This document shows positions 14,884 through 22,640 of a DNA stretch of 33,024 nucleotides, piece after piece. The stretch comes from Candidatus Agathobaculum pullistercoris. Its GTDB lineage: Bacteria > Bacillota > Clostridia > Oscillospirales > Butyricicoccaceae. How positions within the stretch are numbered: position 1 is the stretch's first letter; each line of letters begins with the position of its first letter. Under the pieces are notes generated by a model, which ran no database searches, was not told where the DNA came from, and saw nothing but the letters and a program-made list of their open reading frames with translations. Where the stretch lies: positions 1 to 33,024 of the forward strand of contig DXFS01000064.1 of NCBI GenBank assembly GCA_019114345.1. Reading direction: 5' to 3'. The position numbers and the translations under genes were made by a program.

Positions 14884-16374
14884 TTAAAATTCCATAAACG
14901 ACATGCAGTCCACATAATAATCCATGAACGCCGGGCTGGCCGAGAGCGACAGCTCGGTTGCCTGCTGTGCCATGTGCTCGGATTTTTCGCGCAGGGATTT
15001 GTTCATCAGCAGCATGGACGCGCCGCCCAGCGCGCCGTTGCCGATAAACCCGGTCTTGTCGCGCAGCGCCGCCGGGAACAGGCCGATCGCGCAGGCGGAG
15101 TCAAAGTTCATCGAGCTGCCAAAGCCGCCCGCGATGGAGAACCGCTCGACACCCGCCGCGTTCACGCCCTCTTCCTCGAGCAGGGTGATCAGGCCCGCGC
15201 AGATCGCGGACTTGGCCAGCTGGATCTGGCGCACGTCGCGCTGGTCGATCTGCACGCCGCTGCCGCCGATGGCAAAATCCTCCTCGAGAAAGCCCGAGTC
15301 GTCGATCGCCCCGGTTTCCAGCATGACCGCGAGCGCATCCAGGATACCCGAACCGCACACACCCTTGGCGGGCTGGTCCTGCACGGTCTCGAAGCATATC
15401 TGATCGCCCTCGCGCCACACCGCGCGCACCGCGCCCGGCGCCGCAGGCATGCCGCAGGACAGGCCCGCGCCCTCGAACGCAGGGCCGGCCGCGGTCGAGC
15501 AGCAGAGCAGTTTTCCATCCTTCGCGAGCGCCATTTCGCCGTTCGTGCCGATGTCCGCGAGCAGCTGCACGCCGCCGGACAGCATATCGGACGCAAGGAT
15601 CGCGCATACGATGTCCGCGCCCACATACGCGCCGATGCAACGCGGCAGATAGACCGGCGCGCCCGCCAGCGTGTGCCGGCTCATGCAGCCGAAAAAGGAC
15701 TGCACGTCAAACGGCACGACCGCGAGCGAGGCCGGATCCAGCCCCTCGTACAGGTGCAGCATGGTCGAGTTGCCGGTGACGACCGACTCCTCGATGCGAT
15801 CCACCCCCGCCTCCTGCATGCATTCCGCGGCCATGCGCTCGAGTTGGCTGTTGATGCGTCCGGAGAGCACGTCCAGCCCCTCGGTCTTGCACGCCTCAAT
15901 GCGCGAGATGACGTCCGCGCCAAAGCCGCGCTGCGCGTTTTCCGCGAGCCGTTCGGCGAGCACCGCGCCGCTTGCGCGGTCGAACAGCTGCATGGCGACG
16001 GTCGTCGTGCCGATGTCCACCGCGATACCGTATCCGCTCTCGGTGTGCTCGAAGGGCGGGGTCTGGTTCCAGGCGATGATCTTGGAATTGCCCTCGGCCT
16101 CGAGCGTGACAGTGGCATCGCCTGCCAGACGGCAGGAGCAGGCCAGGCGGATGCCCGCGGCGAGGTCGTCCCCGCCCAGCAGGCGCCGCTCAGACGCATC
16201 GGGTGGTTCCACTGCTCCTGTGATCTGTACGCGGCACTTGCCGCAGGTGTGGTTACCTGCGCAGGGCAGCGCGAAGGAGGGTACAGCCTGCCGCAGCAGG
16301 TCGCTGACGAGCGCGCCCGCTTCGGCGGACACCGCGCGGCTGTCCCCGCCGCGCACGATGGTCAATTCACACAT
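14884..16374 (-). CDS. Ferredoxin-ASKHA protein, RACo-like reductive activator of corrinoid proteins (DUF4445)
   Basis: A 496-residue protein. Residues 1-90 are a plant-type 2Fe-2S domain with C38, C44, C47 (PCAGNHTCGKCRV) and C79 or C81 (RLACSCR). From about 115 comes an actin-like ATPase domain with phosphate loop VDIGTTT (119-125), a second loop near LLADIGTNGEMALAKDG, and the adenosine-site block SIAGGFGSSMNFD. RACo-type proteins use ATP to reduce inactive Co(II) corrinoid to Co(I) in methyltransferase systems. The start overlaps the upstream gene by 8 bases and has GGAG just before. Its corrinoid partner is not in this window. Confidence 0.87.
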   Translation of the reverse strand: MCELTIVRGGDSRAVSAEAGALVSDLLRQAVPSFALPCAGNHTCGKCRVQITGAVEPPDASERRLLGGDDLAAGIRLACSCRLAGDATVTLEAEGNSKIIAWNQTPPFEHTESGYGIAVDIGTTTVAMQLFDRASGAVLAERLAENAQRGFGADVISRIEACKTEGLDVLSGRINSQLERMAAECMQEAGVDRIEESVVTGNSTMLHLYEGLDPASLAVVPFDVQSFFGCMSRHTLAGAPVYLPRCIGAYVGADIVCAILASDMLSGGVQLLADIGTNGEMALAKDGKLLCCSTAAGPAFEGAGLSCGMPAAPGAVRAVWREGDQICFETVQDQPAKGVCGSGILDALAVMLETGAIDDSGFLEEDFAIGGSGVQIDQRDVRQIQLAKSAICAGLITLLEEEGVNAAGVERFSIAGGFGSSMNFDSACAIGLFPAALRDKTGFIGNGALGGASMLLMNKSLREKSEHMAQQATELSLSASPAFMDYYVDCMSFMEF

Positions 16375-18412
16375 GTCGGTTCTCCTTTACAGCAGTTTGC
16401 ATCAGGCAGGTGCTTGCGGTCACGCGGATGCGCGTGCACAGCTTAACCCCGCCCACCAGAATATCAGCAGTCATATCGTTTACACGGGAGACAAAGGACA
16501 GTTCGCAGGTTGCGCCCTGCGCGCGCAGGCTTTTTTCCGTACGCTCACGCAGGCGCGCCTCCGCCCACGCGGCGGCCTCGGCCTCATCCGCGAAGTAGCG
16601 CGGCGGCTGTCCGTCGCACAGCACCTCCCAGTCGCCCTGCACGCTGTCATCGGGTGACAGGCCGTGCGGCCGCACCTCGGCCTCGGCCGAGGCGGACATG
16701 CGTCCGGTCACCGCGCCGACCGCGTTGGCCGTAGGAGCGCAGTCCGGGATGATGCATTCTGCGCCGAGCGCCTTGGCTGCCTCTGGCAGGAACAGGTGCA
16801 CCGGCCCACCGATGCCCACGAGCGCCGCGGGCGCTCGGAAGGCGTAGTGCAGCAGGCCGTCGCCGCCTGTATGGCGGTTCTCCCACTGCAGGCGGAGCAG
16901 CTCGCGCATCCCGTCGTCCAGCCCGTGGCGGCGGAAGTAGGGGGAGCTGTGTTCGAGCAGCAATTGGGAAACGCCGTAGAACACTTCGCGCGAAACATCG
17001 TCATAGATGCGGCCGCAGAATTCCTCAGGCAGCATGCGCAGGGAGTTTGCGGCGAACTGAACCGCGAGCTGCGCGGCTTCGCGGTCATAGCGCGTATAAT
17101 CGCCGCGCACGTGCATCACGTCGGTCGGCGTCAGTCCTGCGCGCAGGATGACGCCCGCTTTTTCCAGCAGCCCGGTGTGCAGCAGGTATTTGTCCACGCC
17201 GACTGCATCCGCGGCCTGCTGCAGGCTGAGCGGCCCTTTTTCCAATGCGCGGCACAGGCGGCGGTCTGACTCCCCGATCGGGAGATGGTGCCAGTCCGCT
17301 CGGCCGAGGGTGAGGAACTCATGCAGCGGCAGGGTGTGAGCGGGCACCTCGCGCACCTGGCTGCGCAGCACGGGCAGGATGGCCGGGTACTGTTCGGCCA
17401 GCACGCACAGCGGGATGATTCGGTCCGGCCCGAGGGTGAGCGCGCCGTCCTTGTCCCAGCGGATGGCGCTGTCGCCGCCGAGCGCGAACGAGGTGGAAAA
17501 CAGTCCCTTGACCAAGGTCTTCCACTGCCCCACGCGGATACCGCCGTCTGCGAGCAGCGGCGCGCTGTTTTCGATGAGCGCCACGTCGGTCGTCGTGCCG
17601 CCGATATCGACGACGACTGCGTTGTCGCGCCCGGTCAGCGCGCTGCCGCCGAGCGCGGAGGCAGCCGGGCCGGAGAGCAGGGTCTCGACCGCGTGCTCCG
17701 CCGAATACGCCAGCCCCATCAGGCTGGAATCCGAGCGCACGATCAGGATCTCCGCGTCAATGCCGCGTTCGCGGAATGCGCGTGTGACCGCTGCGATGAA
17801 ATCCTGTGTGATGGGCAGCAAACCCGCGTTAAGCACCGCGCTCGCCGCGCGCTCCAGGCTGGAAAGGCCGGAAAACAACTCGCTGGCGCACACCACAGGC
17901 AGGCCGGTCTTTTCGCGGATGATTTCCGCAGCCTTCTGTTCAAGCACGCCGCCGTTGCGCATGCCGTAGATCTCGCAGACCGCGCAGCCTTCCGCATCCG
18001 CGAACCACTCGCGCACGTTCGCGCGCAGCTCGTCCCAGTCCGGCTCCTCCATGATCTGTCCCGTGATGGTGGTTTTGCAGGGCAGGTAACAGATATCGTC
18101 CGGGTCGGTAAAACCGTAGTCCGCACCGAAGCGGTCGATCCCCTTGCGGTCGATGCCCATGAGCAGCAGCCGCGTGCGGCGGAATTTGCCCTCTACGCAC
18201 GCATTGGTGGCAAGCGTGGTGGACAACCCTGCGACCGTGGCCTTGCGGCACAGCACGGGGTCGAGCCCGTCGAGTGCCGCGAGAATACCACGCGTCAGGT
18301 CGTCGTAGGTGGTCAGCGCCTTGTTCTGGCCGAGCACCTTTCCTGTGTCGAAATCATAAAGAATGGCGTCCGTACAGGTGCCACCCGTATCAATGCCGAT
18401 GGCAGGCTTCAT
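16367..18412 (-). CDS. Hydantoinase/oxoprolinase-family ASKHA protein
   Basis: A 681-residue protein of the HyuA/oxoprolinase superfamily. The N-terminal ATP loop is IGIDTGGTCTDAILYDF, the central loop NAVVVDIGGTTTDVALIE, with VRSDSSLMGLAYSAEHAVET between. No HyuB-like partner is adjacent, which argues against an N-methylhydantoinase. Single HyuA-like proteins of this type are often encoded beside RACo and UroD-like methyltransferases in methylotrophic acetogens and methanogens, where their role is not settled. The start at 18412 follows AAGGAAG; it is the first gene of the minus-strand pair and overlaps the RACo gene. Confidence 0.85.
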   Translation of the reverse strand: MKPAIGIDTGGTCTDAILYDFDTGKVLGQNKALTTYDDLTRGILAALDGLDPVLCRKATVAGLSTTLATNACVEGKFRRTRLLLMGIDRKGIDRFGADYGFTDPDDICYLPCKTTITGQIMEEPDWDELRANVREWFADAEGCAVCEIYGMRNGGVLEQKAAEIIREKTGLPVVCASELFSGLSSLERAASAVLNAGLLPITQDFIAAVTRAFRERGIDAEILIVRSDSSLMGLAYSAEHAVETLLSGPAASALGGSALTGRDNAVVVDIGGTTTDVALIENSAPLLADGGIRVGQWKTLVKGLFSTSFALGGDSAIRWDKDGALTLGPDRIIPLCVLAEQYPAILPVLRSQVREVPAHTLPLHEFLTLGRADWHHLPIGESDRRLCRALEKGPLSLQQAADAVGVDKYLLHTGLLEKAGVILRAGLTPTDVMHVRGDYTRYDREAAQLAVQFAANSLRMLPEEFCGRIYDDVSREVFYGVSQLLLEHSSPYFRRHGLDDGMRELLRLQWENRHTGGDGLLHYAFRAPAALVGIGGPVHLFLPEAAKALGAECIIPDCAPTANAVGAVTGRMSASAEAEVRPHGLSPDDSVQGDWEVLCDGQPPRYFADEAEAAAWAEARLRERTEKSLRAQGATCELSFVSRVNDMTADILVGGVKLCTRIRVTASTCLMQTAVKENRHV

Positions 18413-18444
18413 GGCAATGCTTCCTTCCCTAAGTTGTTGTTCCC

Positions 18445-18450
18445 ATTATA
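18445..18450 (-). promoter_or_regulatory. -10 element of the hydantoinase-family/RACo operon
   Basis: On the minus strand TATAAT at 18445-18450, about 32 bases upstream of the ATG. There is no recognisable -35 at 16-18 bases, so the promoter may need an activator. The shared palindrome at 18498-18516 lies about 70 bases upstream of the predicted start. Confidence 0.5.
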
Positions 18451-18497
18451 GCCCGGCCGCCTGCGCGTCGTATAGGAATATCGTCCGCCGGTTTGCA

Positions 18498-18516
18498 CGA
18501 AATTGCCCTGATTTCG
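18498..18516. promoter_or_regulatory. Candidate regulon operator, copy 1 (CGAAAT-N7-ATTTCG)
   Basis: CGAAATTGCCCTGATTTCG is a 6-bp perfect dyad with a 7-base spacer in the divergent control region between the hydantoinase-family and DUF1638 genes. A near copy with the same spacing lies upstream of the UroD-like gene (19497-19515): 15 of 19 bases match when one is read on the opposite strand. The hexamer GCACGA also recurs at 18495 and 18516, 21 bases (two helical turns) apart, a spacing favoured by AraC-family activators. The linked PocR-AraC protein is the natural candidate binder. Confidence 0.6.
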
Positions 18517-18545
18517 CACGATTTTCCAAAACTGCGTCCGGACAG

Positions 18546-18574
18546 TTGCCGCCCCGCGCGGCGGGATATATAAT
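18546..18574 (+). promoter_or_regulatory. Promoter of the DUF1638 gene
   Basis: TTGCCG (18546-18551), a 17-base spacer and TATAAT (18569-18574). The palindrome CCGCGCGG sits within the spacer. Confidence 0.68.
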
Positions 18575-18607
18575 AGAGCCATCCAAAAAAGAAGTGGGAT
18601 GAAGTAT

Positions 18608-19399
18608 ATGCGTTTGGCTATCATTGGCTGCATGGTGATGAACCGGGAGATCTCGCATCTCGTGTCGGAAAGCCGCCATGTGGTGCGCGTCTGGTGGCTG
18701 CGGCAGGGCCTGCACGACACGCCCGATGTGCTGCGCACCGAGCTGCAGCATGCGGTCGACGAGATCGGGCGGGAAAACGAACGCCTGCCCGAAAGCCTGC
18801 GTTTTGAGGCGGTCATCTTGGCATACGGGCTGTGCTCGAACGGCGTGATCGGCCTGCGCAGCCGCGCGCTGCCGGTCGTCGTCCCGCGGTGCGACGACTG
18901 CATCTCCCTCTTCCTCGGCTCGGCGGACCGTTACCGCGAGATGTTTCAAAAACTGCCTGGCGTGTACTGGTATAACACCGGCTGGATTGAGCAGGCATTC
19001 ACCCCGTCAAAGGAGAACTACGCGCGCCGCCGCGCGGAATACGCAGAGGAATACGGCGAGGAAAATGCAGACTATCTGATGGAGTGCACCAACAACTGGA
19101 TGGTCAACTACCGGCACTGCGGCTATATCACCTGCCCTCTGGGTGAGCGTGAGGGCTGCGAGGAATACGCCCGTCAGGCGGCTGCGGATTTCGGGTGGGA
19201 GTTTACCAAAGTCGAAGGTGATATGGGTTATCTGGACGCACTGGTCAACGGCCCGTGGGACGATAAGCGTTTCCTGACCTGCCCGCCGTACAGCCGGATT
19301 GAAGCGGATTTCAGCAACCGTAAGTTCCGCAGCGTGCCCTGCGAAAAAGAGGACGCCTCTCCAGCGCCGGACGGGGAGAGATACCGCCCCGTACTTTGA
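18608..19399 (+). CDS. DUF1638 protein
   Basis: A 263-residue protein beginning MRLAIIGCMVMNREISHLVS. The conserved blocks VILAYGLCSNGVIGL, LPVVVPRCDDCISLFLGS, GVYWYNTGWIE and WMVNYRHCGYITCPLG identify DUF1638. Cysteines recur in the conserved segments (C8, one in YGLCSNG, two in RCDDC, two in HCGYITC), suggesting metal or cofactor binding. The family is repeatedly found in corrinoid methyltransferase clusters of methanogens and acetogens but has no assigned activity. I prefer ATG at 18608 (AGTGGG 9 bases upstream) over 18599. It is followed by its own terminator. Confidence 0.85.
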   Translation: MRLAIIGCMVMNREISHLVSESRHVVRVWWLRQGLHDTPDVLRTELQHAVDEIGRENERLPESLRFEAVILAYGLCSNGVIGLRSRALPVVVPRCDDCISLFLGSADRYREMFQKLPGVYWYNTGWIEQAFTPSKENYARRRAEYAEEYGEENADYLMECTNNWMVNYRHCGYITCPLGEREGCEEYARQAAADFGWEFTKVEGDMGYLDALVNGPWDDKRFLTCPPYSRIEADFSNRKFRSVPCEKEDASPAPDGERYRPVL

Positions 19400-19421
19400 T
19401 ACAGAGACAATATTTTAAAAC

Positions 19422-19450
19422 TAAAAGCCCTTGCAAAAGCGGGGCTTTTA
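19422..19450 (+). terminator. Terminator after the DUF1638 gene
   Basis: TAAAAGCCC pairs with GGGCTTTTA across an 11-base loop that can pair further (TTGC/GCGG). T-rich sequence follows. It separates the DUF1638 gene from the UroD-like gene, which therefore needs its own promoter. Confidence 0.75.
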
Positions 19451-19476
19451 ATTTTGGGAAGAAAAATGGGAACTTT

Positions 19477-19515
19477 TTGACAAAGTCAATTATATCCGAA
19501 ATCTGCGCAATTTTC
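19477..19515. promoter_or_regulatory. Control region of the UroD-like gene with operator copy 2
   Basis: CGAAATCTGCGCAATTTTC at 19497-19515 is the second copy of the motif at 18498-18516, with one perfect half and one degenerate half at the same 7-base spacing. Immediately upstream is a small dyad TTGAC-AAA-GTCAA (19477-19489). Downstream, TATCTT (19543-19548) is a possible -10 element with no good -35, and GGTATCTT-T-AAGACACC forms an imperfect dyad around it. The layout suggests an activator-dependent promoter. Confidence 0.5.
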
Positions 19516-19604
19516 TCCTAACGGTTTGTTGCCGGCGCGTGGTATCTTTAAGACACCGACAAACGAGTGAAGCGGATTCGGAGTAATAATGGAGGTTGAT
19601 TTTG

Positions 19605-20636
19605 ATGAAAAGAAACATGGATCAGTGGACCAAGGAACTGCTTGAGGCGCCAATCAAAAAGGCGGTACCGGTACTGTCTTTCCCGTCCATCCAGCTGCTG
19701 GGCATCACGGTCAAGGACCTGATCAACGACAGCGACCTGCAGGCGCGCGGCATGAAGGCCGTTGCCGACCGCACGAACGCGGGAGCGGCTGTCAGCCTGA
19801 TGGATCTTTCGCTCGAGGCAGAGTGCTTCGGCGCACCCATCCGTTTTTCGGACGACGAGGTGCCGACTGTGACCGGACCGGTCATCTCCACTGAGGTGGA
19901 GGAGGACGAGCGCATGGAGCAGGCGGAGGCGCTCGCGGTACCGGAAATCGGAGCAGGACGCACCCAGATTTATATTGACGCGATCGAGAAGGTCATGGGC
20001 ATGATTGAGGACCGTCCGGTGTTCGCAGGCGTTATTGGCCCCTTCTCGTTGGCGGGCCGTCTGCTGGACGTCACCCAGTCCCTGATTTACTGCTACGAAG
20101 AGCCGGACATGGTGCATGTTGTCCTGGAGAAATGCACGGAGTTCATCACCAAATATATCAATGCCTACAAGGCGGTCGGGGCGAATGGCGTTGTCATTGC
20201 CGAGCCGCTTGCCGGCCTGCTGTCTCCCGCACTCGCGCAGGAGTTCTCGGGCGATTACAGCAAGCGCATTGTGGAAGCTGTGCGCGATGAGAACTTTGCG
20301 GTCATTTTCCACAACTGCGGCAATACCGCGAATATCACGCTCGACTCCATGTTCTCCAACGGCGCGAACGCATACCACTTCGGCAATGCAGTCGATATGG
20401 CAGAGATCATGGAGAAGGCTCCGGCAGACATTATCTGCATGGGCAATGTCGACCCGGCGGGCGAGTTCCGCAACGGCACGCCTGAATCCATCCGCGCCAA
20501 GACGCTTGAGGTCATGGAGAAGTGCTGCAGCCACAAGAATTTCGTGATCTCCTCGGGCTGCGATATTCCGCCGCTCTCCAGCTGGGACAACATCGACGCG
20601 TTCTTTAACGCGGTTGACGAGTTCTATTCCAAATAA
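19605..20636 (+). CDS. Uroporphyrinogen-decarboxylase-superfamily methyltransferase (MtaA/MtbA-like)
   Basis: A 343-residue TIM-barrel protein. Its zinc ligands match the methylcobamide methyltransferase branch: H236 and C238 (VIFHNCGNT) and C319 (ISSGCDIPP), the H-x-C-xn-C pattern that activates a thiol or similar acceptor. Haem-pathway UroD lacks this. Other conserved parts are MDLSLEAECFGAPIRF, AGVIGPFSLAGRLLDVTQ and ICMGNVDPAGEFRNGTPESI. Related proteins move methyl groups between a corrinoid protein and a substrate or acceptor. Direction and substrate cannot be read here. GGAGG lies 9 bases before the ATG. Confidence 0.87.
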   Translation: MKRNMDQWTKELLEAPIKKAVPVLSFPSIQLLGITVKDLINDSDLQARGMKAVADRTNAGAAVSLMDLSLEAECFGAPIRFSDDEVPTVTGPVISTEVEEDERMEQAEALAVPEIGAGRTQIYIDAIEKVMGMIEDRPVFAGVIGPFSLAGRLLDVTQSLIYCYEEPDMVHVVLEKCTEFITKYINAYKAVGANGVVIAEPLAGLLSPALAQEFSGDYSKRIVEAVRDENFAVIFHNCGNTANITLDSMFSNGANAYHFGNAVDMAEIMEKAPADIICMGNVDPAGEFRNGTPESIRAKTLEVMEKCCSHKNFVISSGCDIPPLSSWDNIDAFFNAVDEFYSK

Positions 20637-20670
20637 AGTTCCACACATACCAACTGCATAAATTCACGGG

Positions 20671-20706
20671 GAAAACGGCTCTGGCATAACTGTCAGAGCC
20701 GTTTTC
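20671..20706 (+). terminator. Terminator after the UroD-like gene
   Basis: A perfect 13-bp stem, GAAAACGGCTCTG with CAGAGCCGTTTTC, and a 10-base loop. Confidence 0.88.
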
Positions 20707-20744
20707 TCCAGATAAAAACACTGTACGGCGCAGTCCGGCCGTGC

Positions 20745-20750
20745 TATAAT
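20745..20750 (+). promoter_or_regulatory. Extended -10 promoter of the lipoprotein gene
   Basis: TATAAT with TG one base upstream, in the GTGCTATAATGGG context seen elsewhere in the window. No good -35 at 16-18 bases. Confidence 0.5.
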
Positions 20751-20826
20751 GGGGGACGGTAAACAGGGTATGCCGGGAAGAATGATGTGCATGCTCGCGT
20801 CTGTCTGCCGGTCAGGAGGAAAAACG

Positions 20827-21267
20827 ATGAAAAAACTTCAGCTGCTGTCTCTTATTGTTTGCGCTGTAGCGGTGCTGCTCTGCGGGTGCCGGGATACGGC
20901 GGACGCGGTGGATGCCGGGGATACGATTGCCAAGGCGCAGGAGATTGCCGTTTTGCCCGCCGGGGCGGATGAACCGGTGCGGACCATCACGGAGCAGGAT
21001 GAACTGGATGATTTTGTGCACGCGCTTGCCCTCGAAACCTGGCGGCCCGAGGCGGTGCCGGCAGATGCGGCGGCGGTTGGGCAGTTTGAATTGTCGCAGG
21101 AGTCGACGAAAAAGTTTGGTGAGAGCGGAGAAGACGAAACCTTGCATCCAGTTTGCTGCATCACCCTGTATGATGGCCCCTATATCGGTCTGGAGATCGC
21201 GGGGATGGAAATGGCGTTCCGGATCAGTGATGACGCAGCAGGATTCCTGAACGGTTTCTTTGAATAG
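20827..21267 (+). CDS. Small predicted lipoprotein, function unknown
   Basis: A 146-residue protein with a lipoprotein signal: MKKLQLLSLIVCAVAVLLCG followed by the lipobox cysteine C21. The mature part is acidic, about 125 residues, with AQEIAVLPAGADEPVRTITE and a C-terminal AFRISDDAAGFLNGFFE. It likely forms a small extracytoplasmic domain. The start follows AGGAGGAAAAACG; in-frame extension to 20749 has no ribosome binding site. It lies between the UroD-like gene and the PocR regulator but has its own promoter and terminator, so membership of the methyl-transfer cluster is unproven. Confidence 0.8.
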   Translation: MKKLQLLSLIVCAVAVLLCGCRDTADAVDAGDTIAKAQEIAVLPAGADEPVRTITEQDELDDFVHALALETWRPEAVPADAAAVGQFELSQESTKKFGESGEDETLHPVCCITLYDGPYIGLEIAGMEMAFRISDDAAGFLNGFFE

Positions 21268-21303
21268 AACAGCTGCCGCCCGCGCTAAGGACCAGGAAAA
21301 TGG

Positions 21304-21338
21304 AACAGCCGGCTTTGCATGAGGCAAAGCCGGCTGTT
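21304..21338. terminator. Bidirectional terminator between the lipoprotein and PocR-AraC genes
   Basis: A perfect 15-bp stem, AACAGCCGGCTTTGC with GCAAAGCCGGCTGTT, and a 5-base loop. On the plus strand a run of T follows (TTTTTATTTTTT). Confidence 0.92.
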
Positions 21339-21342
21339 GTTT

Positions 21343-22542
21343 TTATTTTTTGTGTACACCATGTGTGCTGCGCTGCTCACGGTATTTGCCCGGGGCAATA
21401 CCGGTCTGCTTTTTAAAAATGCGGGTGAAGTAGCTCTGGTCGTCAAATCCGACCGCACAGGCGATCTCCGCGATCGGCATGCCGGTCGAACGGAGCAGGG
21501 TTTTGCTGCGCTCGATTCGCAGGCGGTTGACATATTCGGTGAATGTGCAGCCCAGCTCATCCTTGATGATGCGGCAGAAGTAGGACTTGGACAGGTAGAC
21601 CTGCTCGGCCGCCTGGTCGAGCGTGAGCTTGTCGGTCAGGTGCTCCTTGATATAGGCAGTGGTTTTGAAGATCACATTCTGGTGCTTGATGTCGTTTAAG
21701 TCAAACACAAAGCTGATGAACTTGTGAAGGATCGCGCCGATCCAGCGGTTGAGCGACTCGATCGAGGTGAACGAGTCCACCTCCTGCTCATAGCGGTAGC
21801 ACAGGTTGAAAATCTCGTCCACATCCGCACCGCCGTCGATCGCCGCGCGGCTCATGAGCACAAGCAGCTCACGGATACGTGACTTGATGACCTGCTGGTC
21901 GTTGTCCGCCAGATAATAAATATGCACAAGCAGCTCATTGAGCAGTTCCTGCGCAGCCTCCTTGTCGCCTGAGCGGATATGCTCCTGCAGGCGGCGTTCG
22001 CTTTCGATGGGGTAGGCGCGCACCGTATTGTCCGCTGACAGGTCGTACATCATCTGCAAGATCGCAGCTTGGTTGCCTGAATCCACGTCGGGCGGCAGCA
22101 TATCGAGCGAAAAGGAGGAAACTGCCGCGGCAATGATTTCGCTCAGCGAGCGTGCCTGCGCGGTTGTCAGGCGGGGGACGCCGTCCATCGGCTCGGCCGT
22201 GAGCAAGGTATCCTCAAACGGATCCTCGTCGTCGTTGGACATGATAAACGGCCCGGTGATGATGCAGTATTCCATGGCCGAGCCCGACTGAAGCGGCGGC
22301 GTGGCGACGAACACCAGCCCGCGCGGGCAGTAATAAATGTATTTGCCGTCCCACCGTTCCGCCTCGTAGGCGCCGTACAGGTGGGTCAGATAGGCGGTGC
22401 AGCAGGTGCTCTGCAAGGCACAGGTGTGATGATACGGCTCGCGTGCAAACGACTTTGTCGTCAGGTCAAGCAGCGCGGTATGCACGCCGGTCAGCGTTTC
22501 GATATGCTCACACAGATGCAGGCAGCGGTCGGACAGATCCAT
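21343..22542 (-). CDS. PocR-domain AraC-family transcriptional regulator
   Basis: A 399-residue regulator. The N-terminal half (about 1-170) has the PocR sensory pattern: MDLSDRCLHLCEHIETLTGV, CALQSTCCTAYLTHLYGAYE, YYCPRGLVFVATPPL and a following ITGPF. Residues about 295-395 are the AraC double helix-turn-helix: KLTLDQAAEQVYLSKSYFCR, FTEYVNRLRIERSKTLLRST, IAEIACAVGFDDQSYFTRIF. PocR domains regulate propanediol, cobalamin and methyl-transfer genes in Firmicutes and may sense small metabolites. It probably controls the adjacent corrinoid-linked cluster. The start at 22542 follows AAAGGAGTGCAGGAATA; the longer frame to 22587 lacks a site. Confidence 0.9.
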   Translation of the reverse strand: MDLSDRCLHLCEHIETLTGVHTALLDLTTKSFAREPYHHTCALQSTCCTAYLTHLYGAYEAERWDGKYIYYCPRGLVFVATPPLQSGSAMEYCIITGPFIMSNDDEDPFEDTLLTAEPMDGVPRLTTAQARSLSEIIAAAVSSFSLDMLPPDVDSGNQAAILQMMYDLSADNTVRAYPIESERRLQEHIRSGDKEAAQELLNELLVHIYYLADNDQQVIKSRIRELLVLMSRAAIDGGADVDEIFNLCYRYEQEVDSFTSIESLNRWIGAILHKFISFVFDLNDIKHQNVIFKTTAYIKEHLTDKLTLDQAAEQVYLSKSYFCRIIKDELGCTFTEYVNRLRIERSKTLLRSTGMPIAEIACAVGFDDQSYFTRIFKKQTGIAPGKYREQRSTHGVHKK

Positions 22543-22580
22543 TATTCCTGCACTCCTTTCTTCCGTGGGCGTCGGATCGC

Positions 22581-22628
22581 TTGTCAAATTGACAACAACA
22601 GTATAGCATAATTTTTACATTTTTCCAA
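22581..22628 (-). promoter_or_regulatory. pocR-araC promoter with a perfect 15-bp palindrome at the start point
   Basis: On the minus strand TTGGAA (22623-22628), a 17-base spacer and TATACT (22600-22605). TTGTCAA-A-TTGACAA (22581-22595) is a perfect 7-1-7 dyad covering the expected transcription start. That position fits repression, perhaps autoregulation. Confidence 0.72.
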
Positions 22629-22640
22629 TGCGGAAATTTG

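Noticed and set aside
14866-16446. A 526-codon plus-strand frame antisense to the RACo gene, and a similar 388-codon frame at 17285-18451.
   Set aside because: No start signals or recognisable domains; composition is typical of antisense frames in GC-rich coding DNA, and the opposite strand encodes clear protein families.
16367-18412. Calling the HyuA-like gene a 5-oxoprolinase or N-methylhydantoinase.
   Set aside because: No HyuB-like partner or C-terminal HyuB domain is present and the neighbours are corrinoid methyl-transfer proteins, so only the superfamily name is justified.
19596-19607. TTG at 19596 as start of the UroD-like gene.
   Set aside because: It lies directly after the GGAGG; the ATG at 19605 has the proper 9-base spacing.
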